64,000 nucleotides of DNA from Fictibacillus nanhaiensis (GCA_017052515.1 JAFHKR010000039.1:744001-808000); one strand, 5' to 3'. Numbered from the stretch's first letter, positions 1-11,848 are shown. Notes: generated by a model not told the origin, from the letters alone. Program-made: numbers and translations.

Positions 1-1
1 A

Positions 2-220
2 TGGGCAGCAATATTGAGTGTCAACTTAGGGATCTTTAACTTACTGCCATTACCGGCACTTGACGGAGGACGACTTCTATTCTTAGGAGTGGAAGCTTTG
101 AGAGGGAAACCGATCGATCCGCAAAAAGAAGGCATGGTCCATTTTATCGGATTTGCATTTTTGATGTTATTGATGCTTGTCGTTACATGGAATGATATAC
201 AGAAAATTTTTCTTGGTTAA
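2..220 (+). CDS. rseP: RseP/YluC site-2 zinc metalloprotease, C-terminal end (5' truncated)
   Basis: The reading frame is already open at the window edge, so only about 72 C-terminal residues are visible. They contain the conserved [15 protein letters not shown] stretch, which in site-2 proteases lies in a membrane segment and carries the third zinc ligand (Asp of LDGG), followed by a last hydrophobic helix ([14 protein letters not shown]). The family cleaves membrane-embedded substrates such as anti-sigma factors. The gene lies 27 bp before proS, as in B. subtilis. The HExxH zinc site lies outside the window, so activity cannot be judged. Confidence 0.9.
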   Translation, partial: WAAILSVNLGIFNLLPLPALDGGRLLFLGVEALRGKPIDPQKEGMVHFIGFAFLMLLMLVVTWNDIQKIFLG

Positions 221-247
221 TTTGGGATGATTTGAGGAGTAGAGATT

Positions 248-1960
248 ATGAGACAAAGTCAGTTGTTTATGCCAACTTTAAGAGAAGTTCCTGCAGATGC
301 AGATGTTAAAAGCCACCAGCTCTTATTAAGAGCTGGCTTTATCCGTCAGAATGCTGCTGGTATTTATTCTTTTCTTCCATTGGGGAAAAAGGTTCTTCAT
401 AAGATAGAGAATATCGTACGAGAAGAAATGAATCGTGCTGGTTCACAAGAGATGATGATGCCAGCATTACAGCTTGCTGAACTTTGGCAAGAAAGTGGCC
501 GTTGGTATAGCTACGGTCCTGAACTTATGAGATTAAAAGACCGACACGATCGTGATTTTGCTCTTGGAGCTACACATGAAGAAGTGATCACGAGTATCAT
601 TCGAGATGAAGTGAAATCATATAAGAAGCTTCCTCTTAATCTATATCAGATTCAAACAAAGTTCAGAGATGAAAAACGACCACGTTTCGGATTGTTACGC
701 GGAAGAGAGTTCATCATGAAAGATGCCTATTCTTTCCATGATAAGCAAGAAAGTCTAGATGATACGTATGAAGCGATGAAAGACGCCTACTCGGCGATCT
801 TTAGTCGTTGTGGACTGAACTTCCGTGCGGTTTTAGCGGACTCAGGTGCGATCGGTGGTAAAGATAATCATGAGTTCATGGTTTTATCAGAAATTGGTGA
901 AGATTTGATCGCGTATTCGACGGATTCAGATTTTGCAGCGAACATTGAGATGGCTCCTGTTGTTCTTCGCGAAGAACGTTCACCTGAAGCTCTTATGGAC
1001 CTGGAAAAAGTAGAAACGAATCACGCGAAAACCATTGAAGAGGTTTCGGATTTTCTACAAGTTGCACCATCAAATGTGATTAAATCATTGCTTTATATCG
1101 CTGATGAGCAACCTGTTTTAGTTTTAGTCAGAGGAGATCATGAGGTTAACGAGATTAAGCTTAAAAATGTGCTGTCTGCTAAAGAAGTAGAATTAGCCAC
1201 GGCAGAAGAAACTAAAAAATGGATGAATGCTGAACATGGATCTCTCGGACCGATTCAGACTTCTAAAGAAGTTAAAGTAATCGCAGATCAAGCGGTGCCA
1301 TATATGGTAAATGCAGTGTGTGGGGCGAATGAAACGGGATACCATTATACAAATGTTAATCACAATAGAGATTTTGAGGTTGACGAAACGGCTGATCTTC
1401 GTTTTGTTGTCGAAGGTGATCTGTCACCAGATGGGAATGGAACGATCGTTTTTGCTAAAGGAATTGAAGTCGGGCATGTGTTCAAACTTGGTAAAGTTTA
1501 CAGCGAACCGATGAAAGCTTCTTATTTAGATGAGAACGGTAAGAATCAAATCATGTCTATGGGTTGTTATGGAATAGGTGTTTCTCGTACATTAGCAGCA
1601 GTAGCTGAAGAAAACAATGATGATAAAGGGTTGATCTGGCCGTTATCATTAACACCGTTCGACGTTCATCTAATCGCTGTTAACAGTAAGAACGCAGAAC
1701 AAGCAGCACTTTCAGATGAGCTGTACACACAGATCAAGAATGATGGTTTTGATTGCTTATACGATGATCGCCCGGAACGAGCGGGTGTGAAATTTACTGA
1801 TAGCGATCTTATCGGACTGCCGATTCGCGTTATGGTTGGAAAACGCGCATCAGAAGGCATCGTAGAAGTGAAGATTCGTAAAAGCGGAGAATCTTTCGAA
1901 GTGCCTGTTTCTGAATTAAGCAACTTTCTTAAGAATGAGTGGGAAAAGCTTAAAAATTAG
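248..1960 (+). CDS. proS: Prolyl-tRNA synthetase (bacterial type, with editing domain)
   Basis: Charges tRNA-Pro with proline in the cytoplasm. The 570-residue protein has the class II synthetase layout: motif 2 near [17 protein letters not shown] with the typical MKDAYSFH that follows, a YbaK-like editing insertion at roughly residues 220-400, motif 3 around [16 protein letters not shown], and a C-terminal anticodon-binding domain with [11 protein letters not shown]. The length fits the bacterial long form (about 565-575). The ATG start is preceded by a GAGGAG ribosome site. It is followed by a terminator and is probably co-transcribed with rseP. Confidence 0.97.
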   Translation: MRQSQLFMPTLREVPADADVKSHQLLLRAGFIRQNAAGIYSFLPLGKKVLHKIENIVREEMNRAGSQEMMMPALQLAELWQESGRWYSYGPELMRLKDRHDRDFALGATHEEVITSIIRDEVKSYKKLPLNLYQIQTKFRDEKRPRFGLLRGREFIMKDAYSFHDKQESLDDTYEAMKDAYSAIFSRCGLNFRAVLADSGAIGGKDNHEFMVLSEIGEDLIAYSTDSDFAANIEMAPVVLREERSPEALMDLEKVETNHAKTIEEVSDFLQVAPSNVIKSLLYIADEQPVLVLVRGDHEVNEIKLKNVLSAKEVELATAEETKKWMNAEHGSLGPIQTSKEVKVIADQAVPYMVNAVCGANETGYHYTNVNHNRDFEVDETADLRFVVEGDLSPDGNGTIVFAKGIEVGHVFKLGKVYSEPMKASYLDENGKNQIMSMGCYGIGVSRTLAAVAEENNDDKGLIWPLSLTPFDVHLIAVNSKNAEQAALSDELYTQIKNDGFDCLYDDRPERAGVKFTDSDLIGLPIRVMVGKRASEGIVEVKIRKSGESFEVPVSELSNFLKNEWEKLKN

Positions 1961-1995
1961 TTAGAACGTGATTGAATCGATGATGTCCATAGAGG

Positions 1996-2030
1996 AGGTA
2001 CCTCTTTTATATAAGAGGTGCCTTTCTCTT
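1996..2030 (+). terminator. Terminator after proS
   Basis: An 11-bp stem (left arm AGGTACCTCTT, right arm AAGAGGTGCCT with one G-T pair) around a 6-base loop is followed by TTCTCTTT. It separates proS from polC. Confidence 0.7.
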
Positions 2031-2075
2031 TGGACTTTACGAATGCAGATCTAATCTTTAAGATGATATTCGAGG

Positions 2076-2101
2076 CTGACTACTTAAAGCTATAGTATAA
2101 T
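2076..2101 (+). promoter_or_regulatory. Possible promoter of polC
   Basis: A perfect -10 hexamer TATAAT lies at 2096-2101, about 75 bp before polC. The best -35 candidate (CTGACT at 2076) is only 14 bp away, and no good hexamer sits at 17 bp, so only the -10 is convincing. Confidence 0.35.
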
Positions 2102-2177
2102 TAATAAAGTAACGTTTAAGGTTTACGTTGGTTAGTCATGTGAAAACATAATTAAACCCCTTTAAGAGGAGGTTCCT

Positions 2178-5100
2178 ATGAGCGGAAATGATCAACAGAT
2201 CAGACAAGAGAGGCTGTCGCTTCTATTAGAACAACTAGGTATGCCCGATGAGATGAAAACTGGTTTTTCGGAAGGAACGATCGAAAAACTTACGATAGAT
2301 AAGAATAATAGAAGCTGGCATTTTATAATTGGACTTCTTCGTCCATTAACCCCTGATAGTTATGCATGGTTTAGTGCCAGCCTTCGCCAAACTTTTCAGC
2401 ACATTGCTGCGGTGTCTTTTTCTTTACAAACGAAAGAGGGATTTCAAGCAGAAGAGCTTCTTGGCTTTTGGCCGTTGTGCAAAGAAAAATTAGTTGAGAC
2501 TGCAGCCCCAAGTCTAGGAAGTATGCTTTCTACACAGGATCCTATTGCGGAAGGCAACTTTTTGTGTTTGACCGTACGAAATGATGCGGAAGAAGCGCTT
2601 GTACAAAGAAAGCTTTCTCCTGTTATTAAGGAGATGTACAGTCAGTTTGGGTTTCATTCTGTAATGGTCAAAACAGAGATTAAACACTCTGAAGAAGATT
2701 TTCAAAAGTTTATCGAACAAAGAAAACAAGAAGATCAGAATAAAGTAATGGAAGCATTGGTTGAAAAAGAAAAAGCTGCTAATCGATCAGATGGTCCTGC
2801 AGCAAGAACAGATATTATGATCGGTTATTCGATCAAGGATGAACCCGTTCCGATTCAAACGATTCAAGATGAAGAAAGACGCATAACGATTCAAGGTTAT
2901 GTCTTTCATTCCGAAACGAGAGAGCTACGAAGCGGACGTACACTATTAACATTTAAGATCACCGATTATACGGACTCGCTATTAATTAAAATTTTCTCTC
3001 GAGACAAAGAAGATATTCCTATCCTTCAAGGTATTCAAAAAGGAATGTGGTTAAAAGTTCGAGGAGGAATTCAAAACGATACGTTTGTGAGAGATCTAGT
3101 TATGATCGCGAACGATATTAATGAGATCAAACCAGAATTTAGAAAAGATCTAGCAGATGAAGACAACAAACGTGTTGAGCTTCACCTTCACACACCGATG
3201 AGTCAGATGGACGCGATATCCTCTGTTTCTTCTTTAGTGGGACAAGCTAAGAAATGGGGTCATCCAGCTATCGCGATAACTGACCATGCTGGTGTTCAGT
3301 CTTTTCCAGAAGCTTATAGCGCCGGAAAGAAAAACGGGATCAAGATCCTGTATGGACTTGAAGCGAATCTTGTAGATGATGGTGTACCGATCGCATACAA
3401 CGAGGCGCCGAGAAAGTTAACAGATGAAACATACATTGTCTTTGACGTTGAGACGACAGGTTTATCAGCTGTATATAATAAAATCATCGAACTTGCAGCT
3501 GTAAAGATACGTGGCGGGGAGATCATTGATCGTTTTGAAAGGTTCGCAAACCCTCATGAATCCTTATCTCAAACCACGATCGAACTAACTGGAATTACAG
3601 ATGATATGGTGGAGAACGCACCAGAGATCGAAGAAGTGCTTCGCGATTTTCATGCGTTTATGGGTGATGATATTCTAGTAGCGCATAACGCGAGCTTTGA
3701 CATGGGCTTCTTGAACGAAGGATTACGCAAGATAGGATTAGGCGAAGCGAAGAACCCTGTTATTGATACCCTTGAATTGGCAAGGTTCCTGCTACCACAA
3801 TTAAAGAATCATAGATTGAACACACTTTGTAAAAGGTTCGATATCGAACTAACTCAGCATCACCGAGCAATCTATGATGCTGAAGCAACAGGCTATCTCT
3901 TATGGAAGCTATTAAAAGAAACGTTTGAAAAGGATATCTTCTATCACGACCGTTTGAACGATAACATGGGGCAAGGTGGATTTCAGAGATCTAGGCCGTT
4001 TCACTGTACGCTCTTAGCTGTGACACAAGAAGGTCTGAAGAATTTATACAAACTTGTCTCTGAATCACATCTATCCTATTTTTATCGAACACCACGTATC
4101 CCTAGATCACGATTAAGTAAACTACGAGAAGGTATACTTGTAGGTTCAGCTTGTGATAAAGGTGAAGTGTTTGAAGGTATGATGCAAAAACCGATCGAAG
4201 AAGTTGAAAAGATCGCGGAGTTTTATGATTATTTAGAGGTTCAGCCACCTAGTAACTATTATCATCTTATCGAAAGAGAATTAGTCGCAGATGAGATGAA
4301 TTTAAGAGAGATCCTCTCTAACATCGTGCAGCTTGGAGAGAAATTGAACAAGCCTGTTGTCGCAACAGGAAACGTTCATTATTTAAACCCTGAAGATGCA
4401 ATCTATAGAAAGATTCTGATCTCTTCTCAAGGTGGAGCGAATCCGCTGAACAGACAAACTCTTCCAGAAGTGCATTTTAGAACGACAGATGAGATGTTGG
4501 ATCTGTTCTCTTTCTTAGGTGAAGAAAGAGCTCAAAAAGTAGTTTGTGAAAATACGAGACAAATCGCCGACATGATTCAGGATATTAAACCGATCCCGGA
4601 TGATCTATACACACCCAAGATTGAGGGCGCAGATGAAGAAGTACGCTCCATGAGTTATAACCGAGCAAGAAGCATCTATGGTGAGAATCTTCCTGAACTT
4701 GTTGAGAAGAGGCTGGAAAAAGAATTAAAGAGTATTATTGGGCACGGATTTGCGGTTATTTACTTGATCTCACATAAACTTGTAAAAAAATCGTTGATCG
4801 ATGGATACCTTGTAGGATCGCGTGGATCAGTCGGTTCGTCGTTTGTTGCGACAATGACAGAGATCACTGAAGTGAATCCATTGCCCCCTCATTATGTTTG
4901 TCCAAAATGTAAAGAATCCCATTTCTTTAATGATGGTTCCGTTGGTTCTGGTTATGACCTACCAGATAAAGAATGTCCAACATGCGAAGTACTTTATATT
5001 AAAGATGGACAAGATATTCCGTTCGAAACGTTCCTTGGATTTAAAGGAGACAAAGTACCTGATATCGATTTAAACTTCTCAGGTGAATATCAGCCTAGAG

Positions 5101-6479
5101 CACATAACTACACGAAAGAACTATTTGGAGAAGATTATGTGTATCGTGCAGGGACGATAGGTACCGTAGCTGAAAAAACGGCTTATGGTTACGTAAAAGG
5201 GTATGCAGGAGACAATAACTTAACGATCCGATCGGCAGAAGTTGATCGTCTCGTAGCTGGATGTACAGGAGTAAAGAGAACAACAGGTCAGCATCCGGGT
5301 GGAATAATTGTTGTTCCAGATTATATGGACATCTATGATTTTTGTCCTGTTCAGTTCCCAGCCGATGATAGTGGATCGGAATGGAAGACGACTCATTTTG
5401 ATTTTCACTCCATTCATGATAACTTATTAAAACTCGATATACTCGGGCACGATGATCCGACCGTAATCCGTATGCTTCAAGATCTAAGCGGTATTGATCC
5501 GAAGACCATTCCTGCTTCTGATCCTGAAGTTATGAAAATCTTCTCAGGCCCAGAAGTGTTGGGAGTATCAGAAGAACAGATCATGTGTAAGACAGGTACG
5601 TTAGGGATCCCAGAGTTCGGAACAAAGTTCGTAAGACAGATGCTTGAAGAAACAAAACCGAGTACTTTCTCTGAACTTGTACAGATCTCAGGACTTTCTC
5701 ATGGTACCGATGTATGGCTTAATAACGCGAACGAATTAATCGCAAACGGCACTTGTGTGCTAAAAGACGTTATCGGCTGTCGTGACGATATCATGGTCTA
5801 CCTGATCTATAAAGGCCTCGAGCCCTCACTTGCTTTTAAGATCATGGAGAGTGTACGTAAAGGAAAGGGTCTGCCGGATGAGTGGATCGATGAGATGAAG
5901 AAGAACGATGTACCTGATTGGTATATTGGTTCATGTTTGAAGATCAAATACATGTTCCCTAAGGCGCATGCTGCAGCTTACGTACTGATGGCCGTTCGTA
6001 TCGCCTATTTTAAAGTTCATTATCCAATCTGGTTCTATGCGGCATATTTCACGGTAAGAGCGGATGATTTTGATGTGGAGTCCATGATCAGAGGATCCAA
6101 AGCTTTAAAGACAAAGATCGAAGAGATCTCAGCTAAAGGTCTAGATGCTTCTACAAAAGAGAAGAATTTGCAGACTGTACTCGAGCTAGCTCTTGAGATG
6201 TGTGAAAGAGGGTTATCGTTTCAAAAGATCGACCTTTATCGCTCAAGCGCAACAGATTTCTTAGTAGAAGGGGACACTTTGATTCCGCCGTTCAATTCGA
6301 TCGCAGGATTAGGTACGAACGCAGCATTAAACATTGTAAAAGCAAGAGAACAGGGTGAATTTCTTTCTAAAGAAGATCTTCAGCAGCGTGCAAAGTTATC
6401 CAAGACGATTATTGAGTACTTGGATGACCAAGGATGTTTGGAAGGAATGCCTGATGCAAACCAGCTTTCGCTCTTTTAA
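2178..6479 (+). CDS. polC: DNA polymerase III PolC (Gram-positive replicative polymerase)
   Basis: Replicative DNA polymerase with built-in 3'-5' proofreading; acts at the fork with the sliding clamp and DnaE. At 1433 residues it matches the family length. Visible in order: OB-fold region (about 230-320), PHP domain starting with [13 protein letters not shown] (about 333), DEDD exonuclease inserted in PHP with [19 protein letters not shown] (about 418), a CPKC...CPTC zinc finger (about 905-935), the palm with [12 protein letters not shown] (about 958-970), and a C-terminal QLSLF clamp-binding motif as the last five residues. The start has an AGAGGAGG ribosome site. It is followed by a separate promoter for rimP. 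Confidence 0.98.
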   Translation: MSGNDQQIRQERLSLLLEQLGMPDEMKTGFSEGTIEKLTIDKNNRSWHFIIGLLRPLTPDSYAWFSASLRQTFQHIAAVSFSLQTKEGFQAEELLGFWPLCKEKLVETAAPSLGSMLSTQDPIAEGNFLCLTVRNDAEEALVQRKLSPVIKEMYSQFGFHSVMVKTEIKHSEEDFQKFIEQRKQEDQNKVMEALVEKEKAANRSDGPAARTDIMIGYSIKDEPVPIQTIQDEERRITIQGYVFHSETRELRSGRTLLTFKITDYTDSLLIKIFSRDKEDIPILQGIQKGMWLKVRGGIQNDTFVRDLVMIANDINEIKPEFRKDLADEDNKRVELHLHTPMSQMDAISSVSSLVGQAKKWGHPAIAITDHAGVQSFPEAYSAGKKNGIKILYGLEANLVDDGVPIAYNEAPRKLTDETYIVFDVETTGLSAVYNKIIELAAVKIRGGEIIDRFERFANPHESLSQTTIELTGITDDMVENAPEIEEVLRDFHAFMGDDILVAHNASFDMGFLNEGLRKIGLGEAKNPVIDTLELARFLLPQLKNHRLNTLCKRFDIELTQHHRAIYDAEATGYLLWKLLKETFEKDIFYHDRLNDNMGQGGFQRSRPFHCTLLAVTQEGLKNLYKLVSESHLSYFYRTPRIPRSRLSKLREGILVGSACDKGEVFEGMMQKPIEEVEKIAEFYDYLEVQPPSNYYHLIERELVADEMNLREILSNIVQLGEKLNKPVVATGNVHYLNPEDAIYRKILISSQGGANPLNRQTLPEVHFRTTDEMLDLFSFLGEERAQKVVCENTRQIADMIQDIKPIPDDLYTPKIEGADEEVRSMSYNRARSIYGENLPELVEKRLEKELKSIIGHGFAVIYLISHKLVKKSLIDGYLVGSRGSVGSSFVATMTEITEVNPLPPHYVCPKCKESHFFNDGSVGSGYDLPDKECPTCEVLYIKDGQDIPFETFLGFKGDKVPDIDLNFSGEYQPRAHNYTKELFGEDYVYRAGTIGTVAEKTAYGYVKGYAGDNNLTIRSAEVDRLVAGCTGVKRTTGQHPGGIIVVPDYMDIYDFCPVQFPADDSGSEWKTTHFDFHSIHDNLLKLDILGHDDPTVIRMLQDLSGIDPKTIPASDPEVMKIFSGPEVLGVSEEQIMCKTGTLGIPEFGTKFVRQMLEETKPSTFSELVQISGLSHGTDVWLNNANELIANGTCVLKDVIGCRDDIMVYLIYKGLEPSLAFKIMESVRKGKGLPDEWIDEMKKNDVPDWYIGSCLKIKYMFPKAHAAAYVLMAVRIAYFKVHYPIWFYAAYFTVRADDFDVESMIRGSKALKTKIEEISAKGLDASTKEKNLQTVLELALEMCERGLSFQKIDLYRSSATDFLVEGDTLIPPFNSIAGLGTNAALNIVKAREQGEFLSKEDLQQRAKLSKTIIEYLDDQGCLEGMPDANQLSLF

Positions 6480-6505
6480 TAAGGGCTTTCTGAAGGCTAG
6501 ATCAG

Positions 6506-6534
6506 TTGCAGTATTTTATTGGTTATGGTATAGT
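6506..6534 (+). promoter_or_regulatory. SigA promoter of the rimP-nusA-infB operon
   Basis: TTGCAG (6506-6511), exactly 17 bp, then TATAGT (6529-6534). Both hexamers are near consensus. Transcription would begin near 6541, giving a leader of about 95 nt before rimP. Confidence 0.75.
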
Positions 6535-6569
6535 ATTTTTGGAAATACTGTTGAATGAATAACTGTCGG

Positions 6570-6597
6570 CGAAAGAGTGGGGCTCCCCACTCTTTCG
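6570..6597 (+). terminator. Leader hairpin before rimP, possible NusA-dependent attenuator
   Basis: A perfect 13-bp stem (arms CGAAAGAGTGGGG and CCCCACTCTTTCG) with a 2-base loop is followed by a poor U tract (TTACGTTTT). It lies downstream of the rimP promoter, so it is inside the operon leader rather than only at the end of polC. In B. subtilis the operon is known to be under NusA autoregulation by termination in the leader; a strong stem with a weak U tract fits a NusA-dependent terminator. It could also simply terminate polC read-through. Confidence 0.6.
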
Positions 6598-6635
6598 TTA
6601 CGTTTTGAGGTCATTCAGTAAGAAGGAGGGCAGCA

Positions 6636-7106
6636 ATGAGTCAGAAGATTACAGAGCTCACTACAGAGCTTGTAACCCCAATCGTTGAAAAACTAGGACT
6701 TGAACTTGTTGACGTTGAATTTGTTAAAGAGGGTAAAAACTGGTTTCTCCGTGTATATATCGATTCCACGGATGGGATTGATATCGAGGAATGCGGGACT
6801 GTCAGTGAACAATTAAGTGAAAAACTAGATGAACTTGATCCGATCGAACAGCCCTACTTTTTAGAAGTATCTTCTCCAGGTGTTGAAAGACCATTAAAGA
6901 AACCTGAAGATGTGAAAAATGCTATCGGCAAAAATGTAAACATAAAACTTTATGAGCCATTAAACGGCGAAAAAGTATATGAAGGACTTTTAAAAGACTT
7001 TGACGGTGAAACGCTGTTCATGGAGATTAGAGTGAAAACGCAAGTGAAAAAGGTAGAGTTACCTTATGCTAAAGTGGCCAACGCCCGTCTTGCGGTTGTT
7101 TTTTAA
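6636..7106 (+). CDS. rimP: Ribosome maturation factor RimP (YlxS)
   Basis: Assists 30S subunit maturation. The 156 residues show the RimP pattern: N-terminal domain with [22 protein letters not shown], the [14 protein letters not shown] segment, the highly conserved [14 protein letters not shown], and a C-terminal SH3-like domain. The start has a strong AGAAGGAGGG ribosome site. It is the first gene of the operon, 19 bp before nusA, the usual arrangement across bacteria. Confidence 0.96.
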   Translation: MSQKITELTTELVTPIVEKLGLELVDVEFVKEGKNWFLRVYIDSTDGIDIEECGTVSEQLSEKLDELDPIEQPYFLEVSSPGVERPLKKPEDVKNAIGKNVNIKLYEPLNGEKVYEGLLKDFDGETLFMEIRVKTQVKKVELPYAKVANARLAVVF

Positions 7107-7125
7107 TGAAGAGGGGAGAAGAAAA

Positions 7126-8229
7126 ATGAGTACCGAGCTTTTGGATGCACTTACATTGTTAGAAAAGGAAAAAGGGATCAGTAAAGAAGTTATTATTGAA
7201 GCGATTGAAGCTGCCCTTATTTCTGCGTACAAACGCAATTTTCATCAAGCGCAAAATGTTCGTGTTGATTTTAACAGAGACACAGGAAGTATCCGTGTTT
7301 TTTCAAGAAAAAATGTGGTTGAAGAAGTTGAGGACGATCGTCAAGAGATCTCAGTGGCAGAAGCTCAAGCGATCAACCCTGGTTATGAATTAGAAGATAT
7401 TGTAGAAGAAGAAGTAACACCAAAAGATTTTGGTCGTATTGCTGCTCAAACAGCAAAACAAGTTGTTACACAGCGCGTACGTGAAGCAGAGCGTGGCATC
7501 ATCTTCTCAGAATTTATTGATCGTGAAGAAGACATCATCACGGGAATCGTTCAACGACAAGACCACCGTTATATGTATGTTAGCCTAGGTAGAGTTGAAG
7601 CTCTTCTACCTGCTGCTGAACAGATGCCTGGTGAATCTCATACTACGAACGACCGCATCAAAGTCTACATTACTAAAGTTGAAAAGACCACAAAAGGTCC
7701 TCAGATCTTAGTATCAAGAACGCACCCAGGTCTTTTAAAACGTTTATTCGAGCTTGAAGTGCCAGAGATCTATGATGGAACGGTTGAGATCAAATCGATC
7801 GCTCGTGAAGCGGGTGACCGTTCAAAGATTGCCGTACATGCTGCTGATCCTGAAGTGGATCCGGTTGGTTCTTGTGTTGGACAAAAAGGCGCACGTGTTC
7901 AAACGATCGTAAACGAATTGAACGGCGAGAAGATCGATATCGTTCGATGGAGTGAAGATCCAGTTGTATATGTAGCAAATTCTCTTAGTCCAGCAAAAGT
8001 ACTAGAAGTACAAGTCAATGAAGAGGAAAAGATGACGACTGTTATCGTTCCAGACTATCAACTTTCATTAGCGATTGGTAAAAGAGGCCAAAATGCTCGT
8101 TTAGCTGCAAAGTTAACAGGTTGGAAGATTGATATTAAAAGTGAAACAGAAGCAATAGAATCAGGTGTGTACGATCCATCAAACGCTCGCAGTGATTTTT
8201 TCGAAGATACTGATGAGGATGAAGAGTAA
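7126..8229 (+). CDS. nusA: Transcription elongation/termination factor NusA
   Basis: Binds RNA polymerase and nascent RNA and promotes pausing and hairpin-dependent termination. The 367-residue protein has an N-terminal polymerase-binding domain (MSTELLDALTLLEKEKGI), an S1 domain (about 135-200) and two KH domains with GSCVGQKGARVQ and LAIGKRGQNARLAAKLTGW, then a short acidic tail. There is no C-terminal repeat region of the E. coli type, as expected for Firmicutes. The ATG at 7126, behind GAGGGGAGAAG, was chosen; an upstream in-frame extension would overlap rimP and add nonconserved residues. Confidence 0.96.
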   Translation: MSTELLDALTLLEKEKGISKEVIIEAIEAALISAYKRNFHQAQNVRVDFNRDTGSIRVFSRKNVVEEVEDDRQEISVAEAQAINPGYELEDIVEEEVTPKDFGRIAAQTAKQVVTQRVREAERGIIFSEFIDREEDIITGIVQRQDHRYMYVSLGRVEALLPAAEQMPGESHTTNDRIKVYITKVEKTTKGPQILVSRTHPGLLKRLFELEVPEIYDGTVEIKSIAREAGDRSKIAVHAADPEVDPVGSCVGQKGARVQTIVNELNGEKIDIVRWSEDPVVYVANSLSPAKVLEVQVNEEEKMTTVIVPDYQLSLAIGKRGQNARLAAKLTGWKIDIKSETEAIESGVYDPSNARSDFFEDTDEDEE

Positions 8230-8249
8230 GAAAAGACGAGGTGGAGACA

Positions 8250-8516
8250 ATGAAAACACGTAAAATTCCGATGAGAAAATGCGTAGCCTGTCAAGAGATG
8301 AAGGCTAAAAAAGAATTAACACGTATTGTCCGCTCACCAGAAGGAGAAGTCTCTGTCGACACGTCAGGGAAAAAATCCGGAAGAGGAGCCTACCTTTGTC
8401 ATGAACCAGCTTGTATCGAACAAGCAAAAAAGAAAAAGGTTCTTGAGTCACATCTCAAAACAAAGATTCCAGCTGATCTGTTTGAACAGCTTGAAAAAGG
8501 AAGTCATACATCTTGA
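8250..8516 (+). CDS. rnpM: RNase P modulator RnpM (YlxR)
   Basis: Small (88 aa) basic nucleic-acid-binding protein of the YlxR family; in B. subtilis it was reported to bind and modulate RNase P. The signature [20 protein letters not shown] and [13 protein letters not shown] are present, including the paired cysteines. The ATG at 8250 sits behind GAGGTGGAG; the upstream GTG at 8241 would be inside that ribosome site. It overlaps ylxQ by 4 bp, indicating translational coupling. Confidence 0.93.
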   Translation: MKTRKIPMRKCVACQEMKAKKELTRIVRSPEGEVSVDTSGKKSGRGAYLCHEPACIEQAKKKKVLESHLKTKIPADLFEQLEKGSHTS

Positions 8517-8818
8517 AACCAACTCCTTGGGAAAACTTTCTTGGAATAGCAGCTCGAGCCGGTAAAGTCATATCCGGTGAAGAACTAGTTGTGAAAAGCA
8601 TCCAAAAGCAAAACGCGAAAATTGTTCTGCTATCAAAAGATGCTTCTGATAATACAAAGAAAAAAGTTACAGATAAATGTGCCTTTTACAAAATTGATCT
8701 TGCTTGGGTAGAAGATCGCAATGTTTTAGGCAGGGCTATCGGTAAGGAGCAACGAGTTGTAGTTGCTGTAAATGATCAAGGATTTTCTAAGAGATTGAAG
8801 GAACTTCTTGATCACTAA
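8513..8818 (+). CDS. ylxQ: YlxQ, L7Ae/L30e-family RNA-binding protein
   Basis: A 101-residue ribosomal-protein-like RNA-binding protein of the L7Ae/L30e/Gadd45 fold, which typically recognises kink-turn RNA. The N-terminal [19 protein letters not shown] and the central [18 protein letters not shown] are family hallmarks. Translation begins at a TTG overlapping the rnpM stop (TTGA). It sits between rnpM and infB as in B. subtilis. The exact RNA target cannot be read from the sequence. Confidence 0.9.
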   Translation: MKPTPWENFLGIAARAGKVISGEELVVKSIQKQNAKIVLLSKDASDNTKKKVTDKCAFYKIDLAWVEDRNVLGRAIGKEQRVVVAVNDQGFSKRLKELLDH

Positions 8819-8833
8819 CTCGGGGGTGAACAT

Positions 8834-11152
8834 ATGAGTAAAATCCGCGTATACGAATATGCGAAACAGAAAAATGTTCAAAGTAAAGACATTATTGAAA
8901 AGCTTAAAACGATGGATGTCCACGTTGCGAATCATATGTCTATGATTGATCAGGCAGCTCTTAAAAAGCTGGATGAAGCTTATCGTCCAAAGACCAACAA
9001 AGATCAACCAAAATCAACGAATCAAAATCAACTCCCTAAATCAGATGTGAAAAATAGCAACCCTGGTAATGACACCAAATCTAATAAAAAGGAAGTTCAA
9101 AAAGAGAGTAATATGAAAATAAAAAAAGAGAACAATAACTCGTCACAAGCTAAAGGACCAAAGTCCACGAATACTAACAACCAAAGTAATCAGAACAAAA
9201 CTAGCAACAACACTCAAAACAAAAATAGCAACAACAATCAAAATAAGAGCAATAGCAATCATCCAAACAACAAGAATAATAACAACAGAAACCAAAACAA
9301 TAATAGAAACAACAACAAGAACAATAACAATCGCAACAAACAAAACAGAGGCGGCGGAAACCAGCAACAACAAGCTCCTCAGAAGAAAGTTCTTGAAACA
9401 CCGAGCAAAATCACTTTCACTGAATCCCTTCAAGTAGGTGAATTGGCTAAAAAGTTAAACAAAGATACGTCTGAGATCATTAAAAAGTTAATGGGCCTTG
9501 GAATCATGGCAACGATCAATCAAGAGCTTGATAAAGAAGCGATCGAACTGATCGCAGCAGACTATGATGTAGAAGTAGAAGAAGAGATCATCGTAGATGA
9601 GACTGAATTCGAAAACTACGAAATCGTAGATGAAGAAAAAGATCTTCAAGTTCGTCCGCCAGTCGTTACGATCATGGGTCACGTTGACCATGGTAAAACA
9701 ACGCTTCTTGATGCGATCCGTAACACAAAGGTAACTGCAGGTGAAGCTGGTGGAATTACACAGCATATCGGTGCTTATCAAATCACGAACAACGGAAAAC
9801 AGATTACGTTCCTAGATACTCCTGGACATGCTGCATTTACAACGATGCGTGCTCGTGGAGCTCAAGTAACAGATATCACGATTCTAGTTGTAGCTGCTGA
9901 TGACGGTGTTATGCCTCAGACAGTAGAAGCGATCAACCATGCTAAAGCAGCAGAAGTTCCAATTATCGTTGCTGTAAACAAGATGGATAAAGAATCGGCT
10001 AACCCAGATCGCGTTATGCAAGAACTAACTGAGCACGGACTTGTTTCGGAAGCTTGGGGTGGAGATACGATCTTCGTAAACGTATCTGCGATTAAAGGTG
10101 ACGGAATTGATGATCTGCTTGAGATGATTAACCTTGTGTCTGAAGTTGAAGAATTAAAAGCAAATCCAAACCGTACAGCAGTCGGGACTGTAATCGAAGC
10201 ACAGCTTGATAAAGGCCGTGGATCTGTAGCAACTCTTCTCGTTCAATCGGGAACGCTGAACGTTGGTGATCCAATCGTAGTAGGACACACATATGGTCGT
10301 GTTCGTGCGATGGTCAACGACCTTGGCCGCAGAGTTAAAACGGTAGGACCTTCTACACCAGTTGAAATCACTGGATTGAATGATGTTCCACAAGCTGGTG
10401 ATCAGTTCATGGTCTTTGCTGATGAGAAAAAAGCTCGTCAAGTTGGTGAGTCACGCTTCAAAAAGCAACAAGATGCACAACGTAAAGAGTCTTCTAAATT
10501 AAACCTTGATGACCTCTTTAATCAGATTAAAGAAGGTGACATCAAAGAAATTAATGTCATCATCAAAGGTGATGTTCAAGGTTCTGTTGAGGCACTTGCA
10601 GGATCGTTACAAAAGATCGACGTTGAAGGCGTAAAAGTGAAGATCATCCACTCAGGTGTTGGAGCGATCAACGAGTATGATATTATGCTTGCATCCGCTT
10701 CAAACGCGATCGTGATCGGTTTTAACGTTCGTCCTGATAATGGTGCAAAGCGTACGGCTGATGCTGAAAAAGTTGATGTTCGTCTGCATAGAATTATCTA
10801 TAACGTAATTGAAGAGATCGAGTCAGCGATGAAAGGGATGCTTGACCCAGAATTCGAAGAAAAAGTGATCGGGCAAGTTGAAGTTCGTACGACTTTCAAA
10901 GTTTCTAAAGTCGGTACGATCGCTGGATGTTACGTTACTGAAGGTAAGATCACGAGAGATTCTACTGTTCGCTTGATTCGTGACGGTGTTGTATCTTACG
11001 AAGGTAAGATCGATGCACTTAAACGATTTAAAGACGATGCTAAAGAAGTATCTGCTGGGTATGAATGTGGGATCACGCTAGAAAAGTTCAATGATATTAA
11101 AGAAGGCGACATCATTGAAGCTTACATCATGGAAGAGATTAAAGTAAAATGA
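8834..11152 (+). CDS. infB: Translation initiation factor IF-2
   Basis: GTPase that places initiator tRNA on the 30S subunit. In 772 residues: a short N-terminal helical domain ([20 protein letters not shown]), an Asn/Lys-rich low-complexity linker of about 130 residues (roughly 50-185), a second IF2-N domain, then the G domain with [13 protein letters not shown] (about 280), DTPGHAAF and NKMDK, and C-terminal domains ending near [13 protein letters not shown]. Ribosome site CGGGGGTG precedes the ATG. The linker is much richer in Asn than the rest of the protein. The stop overlaps ylxP by 4 bp. Confidence 0.98.
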   Translation: MSKIRVYEYAKQKNVQSKDIIEKLKTMDVHVANHMSMIDQAALKKLDEAYRPKTNKDQPKSTNQNQLPKSDVKNSNPGNDTKSNKKEVQKESNMKIKKENNNSSQAKGPKSTNTNNQSNQNKTSNNTQNKNSNNNQNKSNSNHPNNKNNNNRNQNNNRNNNKNNNNRNKQNRGGGNQQQQAPQKKVLETPSKITFTESLQVGELAKKLNKDTSEIIKKLMGLGIMATINQELDKEAIELIAADYDVEVEEEIIVDETEFENYEIVDEEKDLQVRPPVVTIMGHVDHGKTTLLDAIRNTKVTAGEAGGITQHIGAYQITNNGKQITFLDTPGHAAFTTMRARGAQVTDITILVVAADDGVMPQTVEAINHAKAAEVPIIVAVNKMDKESANPDRVMQELTEHGLVSEAWGGDTIFVNVSAIKGDGIDDLLEMINLVSEVEELKANPNRTAVGTVIEAQLDKGRGSVATLLVQSGTLNVGDPIVVGHTYGRVRAMVNDLGRRVKTVGPSTPVEITGLNDVPQAGDQFMVFADEKKARQVGESRFKKQQDAQRKESSKLNLDDLFNQIKEGDIKEINVIIKGDVQGSVEALAGSLQKIDVEGVKVKIIHSGVGAINEYDIMLASASNAIVIGFNVRPDNGAKRTADAEKVDVRLHRIIYNVIEEIESAMKGMLDPEFEEKVIGQVEVRTTFKVSKVGTIAGCYVTEGKITRDSTVRLIRDGVVSYEGKIDALKRFKDDAKEVSAGYECGITLEKFNDIKEGDIIEAYIMEEIKVK

Positions 11153-11427
11153 TCGGGTTCTTAACGGTTGAGTTTTTTATCTATGAAGCACAGTCGTTAA
11201 AAGATAAACTTTCAGTTGTTCAAAAAGCGGTAAACAGGCTTCGTCAACGATTAAACGTGGCTGTATCTGAAACAGATCATCAAGATTTGTGGCAGCGCGC
11301 AGAGATAAGTATGGTTACCGTTTCTTCGGACAAAATAATAGCAGAAAAAGAATTGCAAAGAGCACTTGCGATCATTACATCTATTACTGAGTTGGAAGTT
11401 ACACGTTCAAACATCGAGTGGCTGTAA
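11149..11427 (+). CDS. ylxP: YlxP, DUF503 family protein
   Basis: A 92-residue protein of the DUF503 family, always found between infB and rbfA in Bacillales and proposed to assist ribosome assembly. The family pattern is seen in [20 protein letters not shown] at the start and [19 protein letters not shown] in the middle. The ATG overlaps the infB stop by 4 bp. The biochemical role is not established. Confidence 0.9.
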   Translation: MIGFLTVEFFIYEAQSLKDKLSVVQKAVNRLRQRLNVAVSETDHQDLWQRAEISMVTVSSDKIIAEKELQRALAIITSITELEVTRSNIEWL

Positions 11428-11458
11428 GGCAAGTGGCAAGAAACGGGGTGTAGTAAAA

Positions 11459-11842
11459 ATGGGCACAATCCGTTCCAATCGTATTGGGGAACAGATGAAA
11501 AAAGAGCTTAGTGACATTATAGGCCGAAAAATCAAAGACCCCCGCGTAGGTTTTGTGACCGTTACGGCGGTAGATGTAACTGGTGATCTACAGCAGGCAA
11601 CTGTTTATGTTTCTGTGTTTGGTGATGCCGATCAAAAGGAACAAACATTGCGAAGTCTAGCGAAAGCTACAGGTTTTATTCGTACGGAAATCGGAAAACG
11701 AATCCGCATGCGTAAAACACCAGACATCTTTTTTAAATTTGATGAATCTCTAAATTATGGAAGTAAGATCGAAAGTCTTTTGTCTGATATCAAACGTGAG
11801 GATGAAGAAGACGAAGAAAACGAAGAGCATCCGAAACCATAA
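11459..11842 (+). CDS. rbfA: Ribosome-binding factor A
   Basis: Assists late 16S rRNA 5'-end maturation on the 30S subunit. The 127 residues form the single KH-like RbfA domain: [37 protein letters not shown] and [19 protein letters not shown]. The last 15-20 residues are a strongly acidic tail ([10 protein letters not shown]). The ATG at 11459 behind AACGGGGTG was chosen because the upstream extension would lie inside ylxP. Confidence 0.95.
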   Translation: MGTIRSNRIGEQMKKELSDIIGRKIKDPRVGFVTVTAVDVTGDLQQATVYVSVFGDADQKEQTLRSLAKATGFIRTEIGKRIRMRKTPDIFFKFDESLNYGSKIESLLSDIKREDEEDEENEEHPKP

Positions 11843-11848
11843 TAGCAG

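Noticed and set aside
9143..9433. Minus-strand frame rich in Val/Ile opposite infB
   Set aside because: It is the reverse reading of the Asn-rich linker of IF-2; an artefact of codon bias.
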